NCBI GenBank assembly: GCA_965229005.1
Contig: CBDDIP010000001.1
Coordinates: forward strand, 1,296,393 to 1,360,392
From: CBDDIP01 sp965229005
GTDB taxonomy: Bacteria > Actinomycetota > Acidimicrobiia > Acidimicrobiales > Ilumatobacteraceae
DNA length: 64,000 bases
Direction: 5' to 3'
In this document: piece by piece, positions 32,313 to 41,129 of the stretch
How the letters are laid out: each line of letters begins with the position of its first letter
Position numbering within the stretch: position 1 is the stretch's first letter
Made by a program: the position numbers and the translations under genes
The notes under the pieces: model-generated
What the model was told of the DNA's origin: nothing
The model's input: only the letters and a program-made list of their open reading frames with translations
Database searches by the model: none

Positions 32313-33160
32313 TCGCGCTCGACGGTCGGCTGGAGCTGTCCTTCACCCAAGGTCTCGTCGCCGCCATCAACCCGTGCGGTTTCGTGCTCTTGCCGACGTA
32401 CCTCCTGTACTTCCTCGGGATGGAGAACCTCCGTCCGGGAGCGCAACGGGCCTCGATTCGTCGGGCACTGCTGGTGGGCCTCGCCGTCTCGGCCGGGTTC
32501 ATGCTCGTCTTCGTCATCATCGGCGCGATCACCAAGTGGGGCACGAGCTGGTTCGCGTCGAAGGCGGAGTGGATCTCACTCGTGATCGGCGTGGCGCTGG
32601 TGGTGCTGGGCATCGCGATGCTGTTCGGGTACCGGCTGCCCTTGACGACCCCGAAGCTCGACCTCGGCAAGCGCGACCGATCGGTTCCGTCGATGTTCGT
32701 CTTCGGCATCGGCTATGCGATCGCGTCGATCGGCTGCACCATCGGCCCGTTCACGTCGGTGGTCCTCGGCGGCTTCGCCAAGAGCGGATTCGTCAACGGC
32801 GTCACGGCGATCGGCTTGTATGGCGCCGGAATGGGCCTGCTCGTCACGGGGCTCACCGTCAGCCTGGCGATGGCCAACACGGCGGTGCTGAAATTCTTGC
32901 GCAGCGGCATGGCGTGGTTCGAATACCTCGCTGGAGCATTCGTGCTCCTCACCGGGCTGTACCTCACTTGGTACTGGTACAGCTCGATCGCCGACCGCAC
33001 CGACAGCAAGGTCATCGACCGAGCTGAGACGTGGCAAACCCGCTTGAGCAGCTTCGTGCAGGAGCACCAGACCGCGATCGTCGTGCTGGCGATCCTGGCG
33101 ATCACCGCTGCAGTCGCCGGCTCGTTGGCGGTGCGTCGGGTGAAGACGCAACGAGCGTGA
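32309..33160 (+). CDS. ccdA: CcdA/DsbD-like thiol-disulfide transporter
   Basis: A 283-residue membrane protein with about six helices in the CcdA core. The redox cysteines are in INPCGFVLLPTYL (first helix) and IGCTIGPFTSVVLGG (fourth helix), the signature Cys-Gly/Thr-Pro pattern. It passes reducing equivalents from cytoplasmic thioredoxin to the TlpA-like protein. GTG 32309 overlaps the upstream stop; its own TGA overlaps the next start, so three genes are translationally chained. An additional C-terminal helix near 255-275 precedes a basic tail. Confidence 0.9.
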   Translation: MIALDGRLELSFTQGLVAAINPCGFVLLPTYLLYFLGMENLRPGAQRASIRRALLVGLAVSAGFMLVFVIIGAITKWGTSWFASKAEWISLVIGVALVVLGIAMLFGYRLPLTTPKLDLGKRDRSVPSMFVFGIGYAIASIGCTIGPFTSVVLGGFAKSGFVNGVTAIGLYGAGMGLLVTGLTVSLAMANTAVLKFLRSGMAWFEYLAGAFVLLTGLYLTWYWYSSIADRTDSKVIDRAETWQTRLSSFVQEHQTAIVVLAILAITAAVAGSLAVRRVKTQRA

Positions 33161-33768
33161 GCGCGTTCGCCGAGCTCCTGGCCACCGATGGGGTGCGCGA
33201 GGAGTGCGAGCTGCGCGGGCGGGTCGGGTTCATGGCGTACCACGGCGGGTCGTTGGAGGAGATGACCGACGTCATCGCAGCGGCAGCCGCCGAGCGCAGC
33301 GGCGCCAGCTACTACGCGGTGCTGCAGCCGCCGAACCTGAACTGGCACATCCCGTCGCACAAGGTGTCGCCCGAGGCGTCGCCGGCGCTGCAGACGTTCC
33401 TCGACCACATCGACATCGTCATCACCGTGCACGGGTTCGGCCGCCAGGGCTACTTCACCTCGCTGCTGCTCGGCGGGCAGAACCGCGAGTTCGCCGAGCA
33501 CGTCGGCGGCCACCTGCGCACGCACCTGCCCGCGTACGACATCCTCACCGACCTCGACCGCATCCCACGCGAGCTGCGCGGCCTGCACGCCACCAACCCG
33601 GTGAACCTGCCGACGCTCCAGGGCGTGCAGATCGAGCTGCCACCGCGCGTCCGTGGTTCGAGCCCGATGTGGGCCGACTGGGAGGGGCCGAGCATGACGC
33701 CCCACACCGAGTCGTTGGTCAGCGCGCTGGCGGCCGCTGCGTCGAGCTGGTCGCAGCAAAACCGCTGA
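33157..33768 (+). CDS. Poly-gamma-glutamate hydrolase-like protein
   Basis: A 203-residue protein resembling the PghP/DUF867 group of zinc hydrolases. Seen are FMAYHGGSLEEMTD (His and Glu of the metal site), IPSHKVSPEASPALQTFLDHIDIVITVHGFGRQG (second His), LLGGQNREFAEHV and the C-terminal VQIELPPRVRG with the catalytic Glu. Relatives cleave gamma-glutamyl polymers, though actinobacterial members are uncharacterised. GTG start in a GTGA overlap with ccdA; no export signal, so it is probably cytosolic. Confidence 0.75.
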   Translation: MSAFAELLATDGVREECELRGRVGFMAYHGGSLEEMTDVIAAAAAERSGASYYAVLQPPNLNWHIPSHKVSPEASPALQTFLDHIDIVITVHGFGRQGYFTSLLLGGQNREFAEHVGGHLRTHLPAYDILTDLDRIPRELRGLHATNPVNLPTLQGVQIELPPRVRGSSPMWADWEGPSMTPHTESLVSALAAAASSWSQQNR

Positions 33769-33786
33769 GCACGTCACAATGATCGC

Positions 33787-36363
33787 ATGACCGACGCGTT
33801 CGACGACGGCCCGACGATCCAGACGCCGGACCGCCGGCTGCGCGTGTTCGTCAGTTCGACGTTGGCCGAGCTGGCCGACGAGCGCGTCGCCGTCGCCCGC
33901 GCGATCAACGCGCTGCACCTGACGCCCGTGATGTTCGAGCTCGGCGCGCGACCGCATCCCCCGCAGGAGCTCTACCGCGCGTACCTGGCCCAGTCGGACA
34001 TCTTCATCGGCCTCTACTGGCAGCGCTACGGCTGGGTCGGTCCGGGGATGGACATCTCCGGGCTCGAGGACGAGTTCCAACTGTCGGGTGGGCTGCCGCG
34101 CCTGCTCTACCTGAAGACGCCGTCGCCGGACCGCGAGCCGAGGTTGACGTTGATGATCGCCGAGCTCGAAGCGCAGGGCGTCGACGCTTACCGCCGCTTC
34201 TCGTCCACGCGCGAGCTCGGTCGTCTGGTGCGCGACGACCTCGCGCTGCTGCTGAGCGAACGGTTCACGATGTCGGCTCGGCCACATCGCCCGCTGCCGG
34301 CGCCTGTGGCGACCTCGCCGCGCTCGCTGCCGGTGATGTCGACGTCGCTGATCGGACGCGACGAGGACATCCGAGCGGTCACCGATCTGCTGCTGACACC
34401 CGACGTTCGCCTCGTCACGCTCAGCGGGCCGGGCGGGATCGGCAAGACGCGGCTGGCGGTGGCCGTCGGTGATGCGCTCGCCGCGCAGACGTCGCAACGC
34501 GTCGTGTTCGTCGCGTTGGCGGCGATCAGCCAACCCGAGCTGGTGCTGCCCCAGGTGGCCGCGATCGCCGGGGCGACGATCGAGGGCAACCGCCTTCCGC
34601 TCGACGCGCTGACCGAGCACTTCGCCGCCGTTCCGACGCTGCTGATCCTCGACAACCTCGAACAGGTCGTGGCCGTCGCCGCCGACCTCGATCGGCTGCT
34701 GTCGTCGTGCCCGGGGTTGAAGGTGCTGACCACGAGTCGCACCGTGCTGCGGCTCCGCGCCGAGCACGAGTACGCAGTGGCTCCCCTCGCGGTCGGCACG
34801 GCTGACATCGCCGCGTCGTCATCCGCCGTGCAGCTGTTCGTCGATCGCGCCAGCGCCGTGCGCCGCGGCTTCGTGCTGACGCAGGACAACGCGGCGGCGA
34901 TCGTCGAGATCTGTCGTCGTCTCGACGGCTTGCCGCTGGCCATCGAGCTCGCCGCTGCCCGGACGCGGCTGCTCGATCCGGCCGGGCTGCTGGCGCGACT
35001 CGAGCGCGTGCTCGACGGGCTCGGCACCGGCCCAGTGGACCTCCCCGAACGTCAGCGAACGCTGCGCGCCACCGTCGAGTGGAGCATCGATCTGCTCGCC
35101 GACGCCGAGCGCGAGCTGCTGTTCACGCTGTCGGTGTTCGTCGACGGCTGGACCGTCGCAGCCGCGGCGCGGGTGTCGGCGGCCACCGAGGACGACACGC
35201 TCGATCTGCTCGACGCGCTCGCCGGGCACAGCCTCGTCTCGGTGGACGCCGAACAGCCCGTCCCACGGTTCCACATGCTGACCTCAGTGCGGGAGCTCGC
35301 GGCCGAACGACTCGCCGCGACGGATCGCGACGTCGACGTCGAAGCGCGTCACGCGCGCTACTTCGCCGAACTGGTGGAGGCCGGCGAGTGGCCGGCCGAA
35401 CGGCAGAGCGAATGGGTCGATCGGTTGCGCAACGAGGAGCAGAACCTGCGCCGCGCCATCCGCTGGTTCTTCGGCCACGACATCACGCCCCTGCCGACGA
35501 TGTTCCGCGCCCTGTGGCTGTTCTGGCAGCTGAGCGATCGGATGCCCGAAGGTCGCGCCTGGGTCGACGAGCTGCGCGTGCGACCCGAGCCGCTGGACGA
35601 TCACGCCCGCGCCGAGGTGCTGTTCACGTGGGCGGTCACCTCGGTCGAGGTCGGCGACGACGTCGCCGCCGGCGCGGCGGTCGCCGAGATCGAACGACTC
35701 GGCCCGGTCGACGACCCGTACCTGGTGAGCGCGCTGCAACTGGCCATCGCATGGGCGCGACCCATCGACGACGACTTCGAGGGCGCGCTGACAGCGGCAT
35801 CGACGGCGCTCGTCGGCTTCAGGCAGCAGAACCAGCCGTTCGTCGCCTTTGCAGCGCTCACCGTCGGCATGGTGCAGATGACGCTCGGCCACGAGGACAT
35901 CGCCCGCCAGCACCTCCTCGAGGTGAAGGACCTCGGCGACCGATACGGCAACACGTGGCTGACGTCCAGCGCGCGCACGCAGTTGGCCATGCTCGCGGTT
36001 CGATCCGGCCAGCTCGACGAGGCGAAGGCGCTCCTGCTCGAAGCCGTCGACGCCATCGAGGGCGGCGCCCACATCAGCACCCTCTCGGTCACCTTCGCAT
36101 TGGTGGCGTCGGCGGATCTTGCACTCGCCGAGGGCAGCGCGGCGCGAGCGGCAACTGCGCTCGGCGCGGTTGCTGGTCTCCGCGAGCGCGCCGGTCTGCT
36201 CGCCTGGCCGGTGACGAGGCGCATCGAGGCCGACCTCGGCGCGCACCTCGCTGCGACGGCGGATCCGGCGGTCGTCGCCGAGTGCCATGCCGCCGGCGTC
36301 GAGCTCCACCACCGCGAAGCACTCCGCCTCGTTCGGGACGGTGTCGGCGGTCCGACGCGCTAG
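33787..36363 (+). CDS. DUF4062-STAND ATPase (NB-ARC/LuxR-family-like sensor)
   Basis: An 858-residue protein. Residues 16-110 form a DUF4062 domain (RRLRVFVSSTLAELADERVA, LYRAYLAQSDIFIGLYWQRYGW). A STAND ATPase follows: Walker A SGPGGIGKT (213-221), Walker B TLLILDNLEQV (284-294), VLTTSRTVLRL and the GLPLAIELAAAR motif, then a winged helix and C-terminal TPR-like helices (550-858). There is no DNA-binding domain at the end. DUF4062 often sits at the head of signalling or defence ATPases. Its TAG stop overlaps the palindromic complementary stop of pdxH. Confidence 0.83.
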   Translation: MTDAFDDGPTIQTPDRRLRVFVSSTLAELADERVAVARAINALHLTPVMFELGARPHPPQELYRAYLAQSDIFIGLYWQRYGWVGPGMDISGLEDEFQLSGGLPRLLYLKTPSPDREPRLTLMIAELEAQGVDAYRRFSSTRELGRLVRDDLALLLSERFTMSARPHRPLPAPVATSPRSLPVMSTSLIGRDEDIRAVTDLLLTPDVRLVTLSGPGGIGKTRLAVAVGDALAAQTSQRVVFVALAAISQPELVLPQVAAIAGATIEGNRLPLDALTEHFAAVPTLLILDNLEQVVAVAADLDRLLSSCPGLKVLTTSRTVLRLRAEHEYAVAPLAVGTADIAASSSAVQLFVDRASAVRRGFVLTQDNAAAIVEICRRLDGLPLAIELAAARTRLLDPAGLLARLERVLDGLGTGPVDLPERQRTLRATVEWSIDLLADAERELLFTLSVFVDGWTVAAAARVSAATEDDTLDLLDALAGHSLVSVDAEQPVPRFHMLTSVRELAAERLAATDRDVDVEARHARYFAELVEAGEWPAERQSEWVDRLRNEEQNLRRAIRWFFGHDITPLPTMFRALWLFWQLSDRMPEGRAWVDELRVRPEPLDDHARAEVLFTWAVTSVEVGDDVAAGAAVAEIERLGPVDDPYLVSALQLAIAWARPIDDDFEGALTAASTALVGFRQQNQPFVAFAALTVGMVQMTLGHEDIARQHLLEVKDLGDRYGNTWLTSSARTQLAMLAVRSGQLDEAKALLLEAVDAIEGGAHISTLSVTFALVASADLALAEGSAARAATALGAVAGLRERAGLLAWPVTRRIEADLGAHLAATADPAVVAECHAAGVELHHREALRLVRDGVGGPTR

Positions 36364-37007
36364 GGAGCGAGCCGCTCGACGACCCAGTCGCCGCCGTCGT
36401 TCCCGCGGTAGCGCAGCCGATCGTGCAGCCGGCTCGGCCGGCCCTGCCAGAACTCGACGGTGAGCGGCGTCAGACGCCAGCCACCCCAGTAGTTCGGCCG
36501 GGGTACATCATCGACGCCCTCGAAGGTCGCCGTGAACTGCTCGACGCGCGCCTCGAGCGCGGCGCGATCGGCGAGCACCTGCGACTGCGGCGATGCCCAC
36601 GCGCCGATCTGCGACGAGCGTGGCCGCGAGGCGTAGTACGCGTCGCTCTCCGCTGCGTTCAGCCGTTCGACGGTGCCGACGACACGCACCTGGCGGTGCA
36701 GTTGCAACCAGGTGAACAGCAGCGAGGCCTTCGGCGACGCATCGAGCTGATGGCTCTTGTCCGACTCGTAGTTGGTGAAGAAGGCGAAGCCGCGCTCGTC
36801 CGCGCCTCGCGCCAGCAGGTACCGAGACTGCGGGAACCCGTCGCCGTCGATCGTCGCGAGCACGAACGCGTGCGGCTCCACGCAGCCGGCCGACGACGCC
36901 TCGTCGTACCACCGCTGCCACTGCGCGATCGGGTCTGCGTCGACATCGCCGACATCAAGCCCCGCCGTCTCGTACTCCTCCCGCCGCGAGCTCAACTCGG
37001 AGCTCAC
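36360..37007 (-). CDS. pdxH: Pyridoxamine 5'-phosphate oxidase
   Basis: A 215-residue FMN enzyme making pyridoxal phosphate. Seen are FVLATIDGDGFPQSRYLLAR, FFTNYESDKSHQLDASPKASLLFTW, RQVRVVGTVERL, SRPRSSQIGAWASPQSQVL and the C-terminal substrate-binding end WQGRPSRLHDRLRYRG ... WVVERLAP. The GTG start overlaps the serS stop (GTGA), so it is coupled with serS. Its stop and that of the opposing STAND gene share the same CTAG. Confidence 0.95.
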   Translation of the reverse strand: MSSELSSRREEYETAGLDVGDVDADPIAQWQRWYDEASSAGCVEPHAFVLATIDGDGFPQSRYLLARGADERGFAFFTNYESDKSHQLDASPKASLLFTWLQLHRQVRVVGTVERLNAAESDAYYASRPRSSQIGAWASPQSQVLADRAALEARVEQFTATFEGVDDVPRPNYWGGWRLTPLTVEFWQGRPSRLHDRLRYRGNDGGDWVVERLAP

Positions 37008-38296
37008 TTGGCGGTGATGCTGGTGGCGCCGCGCATGTACGGGCGCAGGACGTCGGGGATGGTGACGCTGCCGTCGGGCTGGCGGTAGTTCTCGACGATC
37101 GCCGCCCACACGCGCGGGACGGCGAGGGCCGAACCATTCAGGGTGTGCGCGATCTGCGTGCCCTTCTGACCGGTTTTGCGGAAGCGGATGTCGGCTCGGC
37201 GGCCCTGGTAGTCGCTGAACCAGCTGACCGAGCTGACCTCCAGCCACGTGCCGGCGCCAGGCGCATAGACCTCGATGTCGAAGCTGCGGTGGTGGCTCTG
37301 GCCGAGATCGCCGGTGCAGATCTCGATGATCCGATACGGCAGGCCGAGCCCGGCGATGAGCGCCTCGGCGCGACCGCGCAGCTCCTCCAGCAGCGCCGGC
37401 GCCTGCTCCGGCGTGGCGACGGCAAGGATCTCGACCTTGTCGAACTCGTGCGAGCGCAGCATGCCGCGCGTGTCGCGTCCGGCTGAGCCGGCCTCGCGTC
37501 GGTAGCACGGCGTGTAGGCCATCATCCGCTTCGGCAGCTCGTCGGCGTCCAGCACCTCGCCGGCGTAGATCGAGGTGAGCGGCACCTCAGCGGTGGGGAT
37601 GCACCACAGATCGTCGCGCTCGATGGCGAACGCGTCGTCGGCGAACTTCGGCAGCTGCCCGGTCGCCGTGAGCGTGGCGGTGGTGACGAGCGTCGGCGGA
37701 CGGATCTCCTCGAACGCATCGGCGTTGCTGTCCAGCGCGTACTGGCACAGCGCACGAGCGAGCGTGGCCCCGAGCCCGCGCTGCATCGTGAACATCGCCC
37801 CGCTGATCTTCGTCGCCCGCTCGTTGTCGAGGATGCCGAGTGCGTTCGCCGTCTCCCAGTGCGGGACCTGCTGGTGCTCCGGGTACTCGTCGAGCAACCC
37901 GACCGGCCCGGTGATCACCGGGTTGTCGGCATCGCTGTCGCCATCCGGCACCGCCGGGTGCGGCAGGTTGGGGATGCGCAGCAGCAGGTCGCGCAGCGAC
38001 CCCTGCACACCGTCGAGCTCGCCGGCGAGAACGCGCTCGTGCTCACCCATGGCCCGGCTGCGCGTCTGCAACTGCTCGGCACCATCGGCGTTGCCGTCGC
38101 GACGCAGCTGGCCGACCTGCTTCGACAGCTCGTTGACCTCGCCGCGGATGGCGTCGCGACGGGCGACGATGTTGCGCGACTCGTCGTCCAGCGCGATCGC
38201 GCGCTCCAACTGCTCGAGCAACTCGGAGCTGCCGCGCCGGGCCAATGCGGCTCGCACGGAATCGGGCTCGTTGCGCAACAGTCGTACATCGATCAC
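37004..38296 (-). CDS. serS: Seryl-tRNA synthetase
   Basis: A 430-residue class II synthetase charging tRNA-Ser. The N-terminal coiled coil (about 28-100) with alternating Glu/Arg/Leu contacts the long variable arm. Motif 2 is YRREAGSAGRDTRGMLRSHEF and motif 3 is NGSALAVPRVWAAIVENY; LEVSSVSWFSDYQGRRADIRFR is the usual serine-site strand. ATG start at 38296. The IS element starts 69 bp upstream, so the serS promoter must lie in that gap or inside the element. Confidence 0.97.
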   Translation of the reverse strand: MIDVRLLRNEPDSVRAALARRGSSELLEQLERAIALDDESRNIVARRDAIRGEVNELSKQVGQLRRDGNADGAEQLQTRSRAMGEHERVLAGELDGVQGSLRDLLLRIPNLPHPAVPDGDSDADNPVITGPVGLLDEYPEHQQVPHWETANALGILDNERATKISGAMFTMQRGLGATLARALCQYALDSNADAFEEIRPPTLVTTATLTATGQLPKFADDAFAIERDDLWCIPTAEVPLTSIYAGEVLDADELPKRMMAYTPCYRREAGSAGRDTRGMLRSHEFDKVEILAVATPEQAPALLEELRGRAEALIAGLGLPYRIIEICTGDLGQSHHRSFDIEVYAPGAGTWLEVSSVSWFSDYQGRRADIRFRKTGQKGTQIAHTLNGSALAVPRVWAAIVENYRQPDGSVTIPDVLRPYMRGATSITAK

Positions 38297-38365
38297 AGAC
38301 CCGAGAGGCTACCCGTCACCCCCATCGAGACCCGGAGAGGATTGCATGGGCGCCGAGCATCTAGT

Positions 38366-39444
38366 TGTACCCGGCCGTCAGGTTGGTGACGGGAGCCGGC
38401 TGATGGGTGGTTGACCGCCGAGGGCGGTGTGGCGACGTTGAGTGTTGTAGTAGTCGAGCCAAGGTGCAAGAGCGGCTGCGCGTTCGTCGTTGCTGGTGAA
38501 CACCTGCCGGTATGCCCATTCGGTGGCCAGCGTGCGGTTGAAGCGCTCGACTTTGCCGTTCTGCCATGGGCAGTGCGGGCGAATGAACTTGTGGGTGATG
38601 TCGTGTTCGGCGAGCAGCTCGCGGAGCTGTTTGCTGCGCCGGTAGTTCCAGGCGTTGTCGCTGATCAGTCGTTCGATCGTGACGCCGTGCGCGGCGAAGA
38701 ACTCGATCGCTCGAGCGAAGAACCCGGCGGTCGTTGCGCCGCGTTCGTCTGCGTGGATCTCGCTGAACGCCAGCCGACTGTGATCATCGACGACCGAGTG
38801 GACGTAGTCGTAGCCGAGCTTGATCTTCTTGCGTTCCCACGTTGAGCCCATCTCACGGCCGTGAGCGCGCCATCCGCCACCGTCGGGGATCCGGCCGATC
38901 TTCTTGACGTCCATGTGGACCAGCTCGCCGGGTCGTTCGCGTTCGTAACGCACAGCTGTTGCTTTCGAGGAACGGATCAGCTGGCCGGTCAGCGGGTCGC
39001 AGTCACGCAAGTACGGCACGTTGTGGCGGCGCAGGATCCGACTGACGGTCCTCGGAGGCAGCCCGAGTTCGGGGCCGAGCCAGTCCTGACCTTTGCGATG
39101 CTCGCTGCGAGCGGCAACGACCTTGTTCTCGATCTCGTTGCTGGTGCGCGTTGGCGTGCTGTGCGGTCGCGATGAACGATCGGCGAGCCCATCGTCTCCT
39201 TCGATGTCGAACCGGGCAACCCAACGGTGAGCGCATTGGCGTGAGACGCCCATGGCTTTGGCGACGTGAGCGACAGCTTGGCCTTCTTCGCGGACTCGGT
39301 GCACGAGCAGACGGCGACCATGAACAGTGAGACGGGCGTTACGGTGAGACACCGAAGACCTCCTGGGTTGTGAAGCGGCAAACTCCACAATGCCCGGAGG
39401 TCTTCACGCGTCAGCGGATGTCACCAACGTCCCGGCCGGGTACA
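38366..39444 (-). mobile_element. IS481-family insertion sequence, complete
   Basis: A 1079-bp element. The 25-bp terminal inverted repeats (38366-38390 and 39420-39444) begin TGTACCCGGCCG and end GTTGGTGAC, matching at 22 of 25 positions. A 6-bp target duplication TCTAGT flanks it (38360-38365 and 39445-39450). It carries one transposase gene. Insertion happened at the stop codon of the downstream-oriented ABC permease gene, whose TAG is part of the duplicated target, so the gene is intact. The intact repeats and duplication indicate a recent transposition. Confidence 0.93.
38378..39352 (-). CDS. IS481-family transposase
   Basis: A 324-residue DDE transposase. The N-terminal HTH region reads LTVHGRRLLVHRVREEG and VAHVAKAMGVSRQCAHRWVARF; an rve integrase core follows with VHMDVKKIGRIPDGG, VHSVVDDHSRLAFSEIHADER and NGKVERFNRTLATEWAY, giving the D-D-E triad; the C-terminus DYYNTQRRHTALGGQPPISRL is typical. 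GTG at 39352 gives the usual (M)SHRNARLT start; an ATG 12 codons earlier is possible. The frame is uninterrupted, so the element may be active. Confidence 0.92.
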   Translation of the reverse strand: MSHRNARLTVHGRRLLVHRVREEGQAVAHVAKAMGVSRQCAHRWVARFDIEGDDGLADRSSRPHSTPTRTSNEIENKVVAARSEHRKGQDWLGPELGLPPRTVSRILRRHNVPYLRDCDPLTGQLIRSSKATAVRYERERPGELVHMDVKKIGRIPDGGGWRAHGREMGSTWERKKIKLGYDYVHSVVDDHSRLAFSEIHADERGATTAGFFARAIEFFAAHGVTIERLISDNAWNYRRSKQLRELLAEHDITHKFIRPHCPWQNGKVERFNRTLATEWAYRQVFTSNDERAAALAPWLDYYNTQRRHTALGGQPPISRLPSPT

Positions 39445-39445
39445 T

Positions 39446-40171
39446 CTAGTCCCAGCGGAAGAGCTTGGCGGCGAGGGCGGGGGCGACGACGGCCCAGGCG
39501 GCCAGCACGATCCAGCTGAGACCGGGGCGTGAGCCGGCGCCGGTGAGGGCCTCGCGCAGGACATCGGCCAGAGCGCCCGACGGCAGCGCATGCGCGACGG
39601 CGCGCAGCCCACCGGGCAGCTTGGCGAAGGGGATGACCATGCCGCCGAGCAAGAGCAGCACGAGGTACAGCCCGTTCTGCGCGGCCAGGTTGATCTCGCC
39701 GCGCAAGCGCCCGGCCATCGTCAGGCCGATGCCGGCAAAGGCCAACGTGCCGAGCAGCACCGCACCGATCGCGGCGAGCCAGTTCGGCGACGACGGGCTC
39801 CACCCCAACGCGTACGACACCGGCACGAGCACGGCGAGCTGCACCAGCTCCACGACGGCCACGCCTGCGATCTTCGCTCCGACCAACCGCGGCCGGCCGA
39901 GCGGCGTGACACCCAACCGCTTGAGCACGTGGTAGGTCCGCTCGAACCCGGTGCCGATGCCGAGCGAGACCATCGCCGTGCTCATCACCGCGAGGGCGAT
40001 GATGCCCGGGGCGAGGAAGTCGACGGGGTCCTTCGTGTCGGTCGGCAGCACGTCCACCACGGAGAAGAAGACGAGCAGGAGCACGGGGATGCCGAGCGTC
40101 AGCAGCAGCTGCTCACCGTTGCGGCTGACGAGCTGCAGCTCGTTGCGCACCTGAGCCACGAAGCGGCTCAC
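39446..40171 (-). CDS. ABC-2-type transporter permease
   Basis: A 241-residue protein with six predicted helices and the ABC-2 layout: RNELQLVSRNGEQLLLTLGIPVLLLVFF near the start, YHVLKRLGVTPLGRPRLVGAKI as the coupling segment, and PFAKLPGGLRAVAHALPSGALADVLREAL close to the end. It pairs with the ATPase gene upstream (GTGA overlap). It sits at the end of the oxidase operon, so haem, copper or lipid export for oxidase assembly is possible but unproven. The stop codon lies in the target duplication of the IS element. Confidence 0.85.
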   Translation of the reverse strand: MSRFVAQVRNELQLVSRNGEQLLLTLGIPVLLLVFFSVVDVLPTDTKDPVDFLAPGIIALAVMSTAMVSLGIGTGFERTYHVLKRLGVTPLGRPRLVGAKIAGVAVVELVQLAVLVPVSYALGWSPSSPNWLAAIGAVLLGTLAFAGIGLTMAGRLRGEINLAAQNGLYLVLLLLGGMVIPFAKLPGGLRAVAHALPSGALADVLREALTGAGSRPGLSWIVLAAWAVVAPALAAKLFRWD

Positions 40172-41124
40172 GTCTGCTTCCGAGCGGAACGCCGACGACC
40201 GATCGGCGCGACCGTGGTGACGTCGGACTTCGATGCGGTGAGGCGACGGAACACGTCCTCCAGCCGCTGCGCACCGGCGCGCACCTCGCCCAACGGGTGA
40301 CCCTGCTCGGCCAACCACGTGGCCAGCAGCGCCATCAACCGAGGGTGCGGCGGGGCATCGATGACGTACTCGTCGACGCCGACCCGACTCGCCACCATGT
40401 CCAGCGCGGTCGCCAACGCGCCGAGGTCGAGATGGGCGTCGCTGCGGAAGCGGATCTCGTCGTGACCGGCGCGCAGCTCGGCCAACGTGCCGTCGGCGAT
40501 CACCGCGCCACCGTCGAAGATCACCGCCCGGTCGGCGAGCTTCTCCGCCTCGTCGAGCTCGTGGGTGGCCAGCACCACGGCGCAGCCGCCGTCGGCCAGC
40601 GCGCGCACGATCGCCCGAATCGTGTCGCGGCCGTTGACATCCACGCCGGCTGTCGGCTCGTCGAGGAAGGCGACCTCTGGCTTGGCCGCCAGCGCGAGTG
40701 CGAGCGACAGGCGCTGCTTCTCGCCACCCGACAGCCGCCGCCACGTCGCCTTCGACCGCGAGGTCAGCCCCACCGCGTCGACCAGTCCGGCCGCGTCGGC
40801 GCCCCTGCCGTACAGCGCGCAGTAGTGACGCACCGTGTCGAGCACTCGTCCGCTCGGGTACACGCCACCTTCCTGCAGCATCACCCCGATGCGCTCGCCC
40901 AGTGCGCGCTGCTGCGTCCGCGGATCCATGCCGAGCACCGAGACCGAACCGGAGGTGGCCGAGCGGTAGCCCTCGCACACCTCGATCGTGCTCGTCTTGC
41001 CGGCCCCGTTCGGGCCGAGCACCGCGGTCACCTCGCCCGCTGCCGCGGCGAAGCTGACGTCGTTCACGGCGACGAGATCGCCGTAGCGGACCGTCAGCCC
41101 AGCCACCTCGACTGCAGCGCTCAT
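40168..41124 (-). CDS. ABC transporter ATP-binding protein
   Basis: A 318-residue ATPase: Walker A LGPNGAGKTST, signature LSGGEKQRLSLA, Walker B EVAFLDEPTAGVD and ATHELDEAEKL. The C-terminal extension (about 225-318) is the extra domain typical of ABC-2/CcmA-type exporters. It starts 5 bp after the ctaG-like gene and its stop overlaps the permease GTG. Co-orientation with the oxidase genes suggests a role in cytochrome biogenesis. Confidence 0.88.
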   Translation of the reverse strand: MSAAVEVAGLTVRYGDLVAVNDVSFAAAAGEVTAVLGPNGAGKTSTIEVCEGYRSATSGSVSVLGMDPRTQQRALGERIGVMLQEGGVYPSGRVLDTVRHYCALYGRGADAAGLVDAVGLTSRSKATWRRLSGGEKQRLSLALALAAKPEVAFLDEPTAGVDVNGRDTIRAIVRALADGGCAVVLATHELDEAEKLADRAVIFDGGAVIADGTLAELRAGHDEIRFRSDAHLDLGALATALDMVASRVGVDEYVIDAPPHPRLMALLATWLAEQGHPLGEVRAGAQRLEDVFRRLTASKSDVTTVAPIGRRRSARKQT

Positions 41125-41129
41125 GTGCG

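Noticed and set aside
32713..34767. 684-codon open frame on the minus strand opposite ccdA, the hydrolase-like gene and the STAND gene
   Set aside because: Overlaps three supported genes and has no recognisable domain; long antisense frames are expected at this GC content.
38366..39444. Insertion regarded as disrupting the ABC permease or serS
   Set aside because: The duplicated target restores the permease TAG, and serS starts 69 bp away with its coding region untouched.
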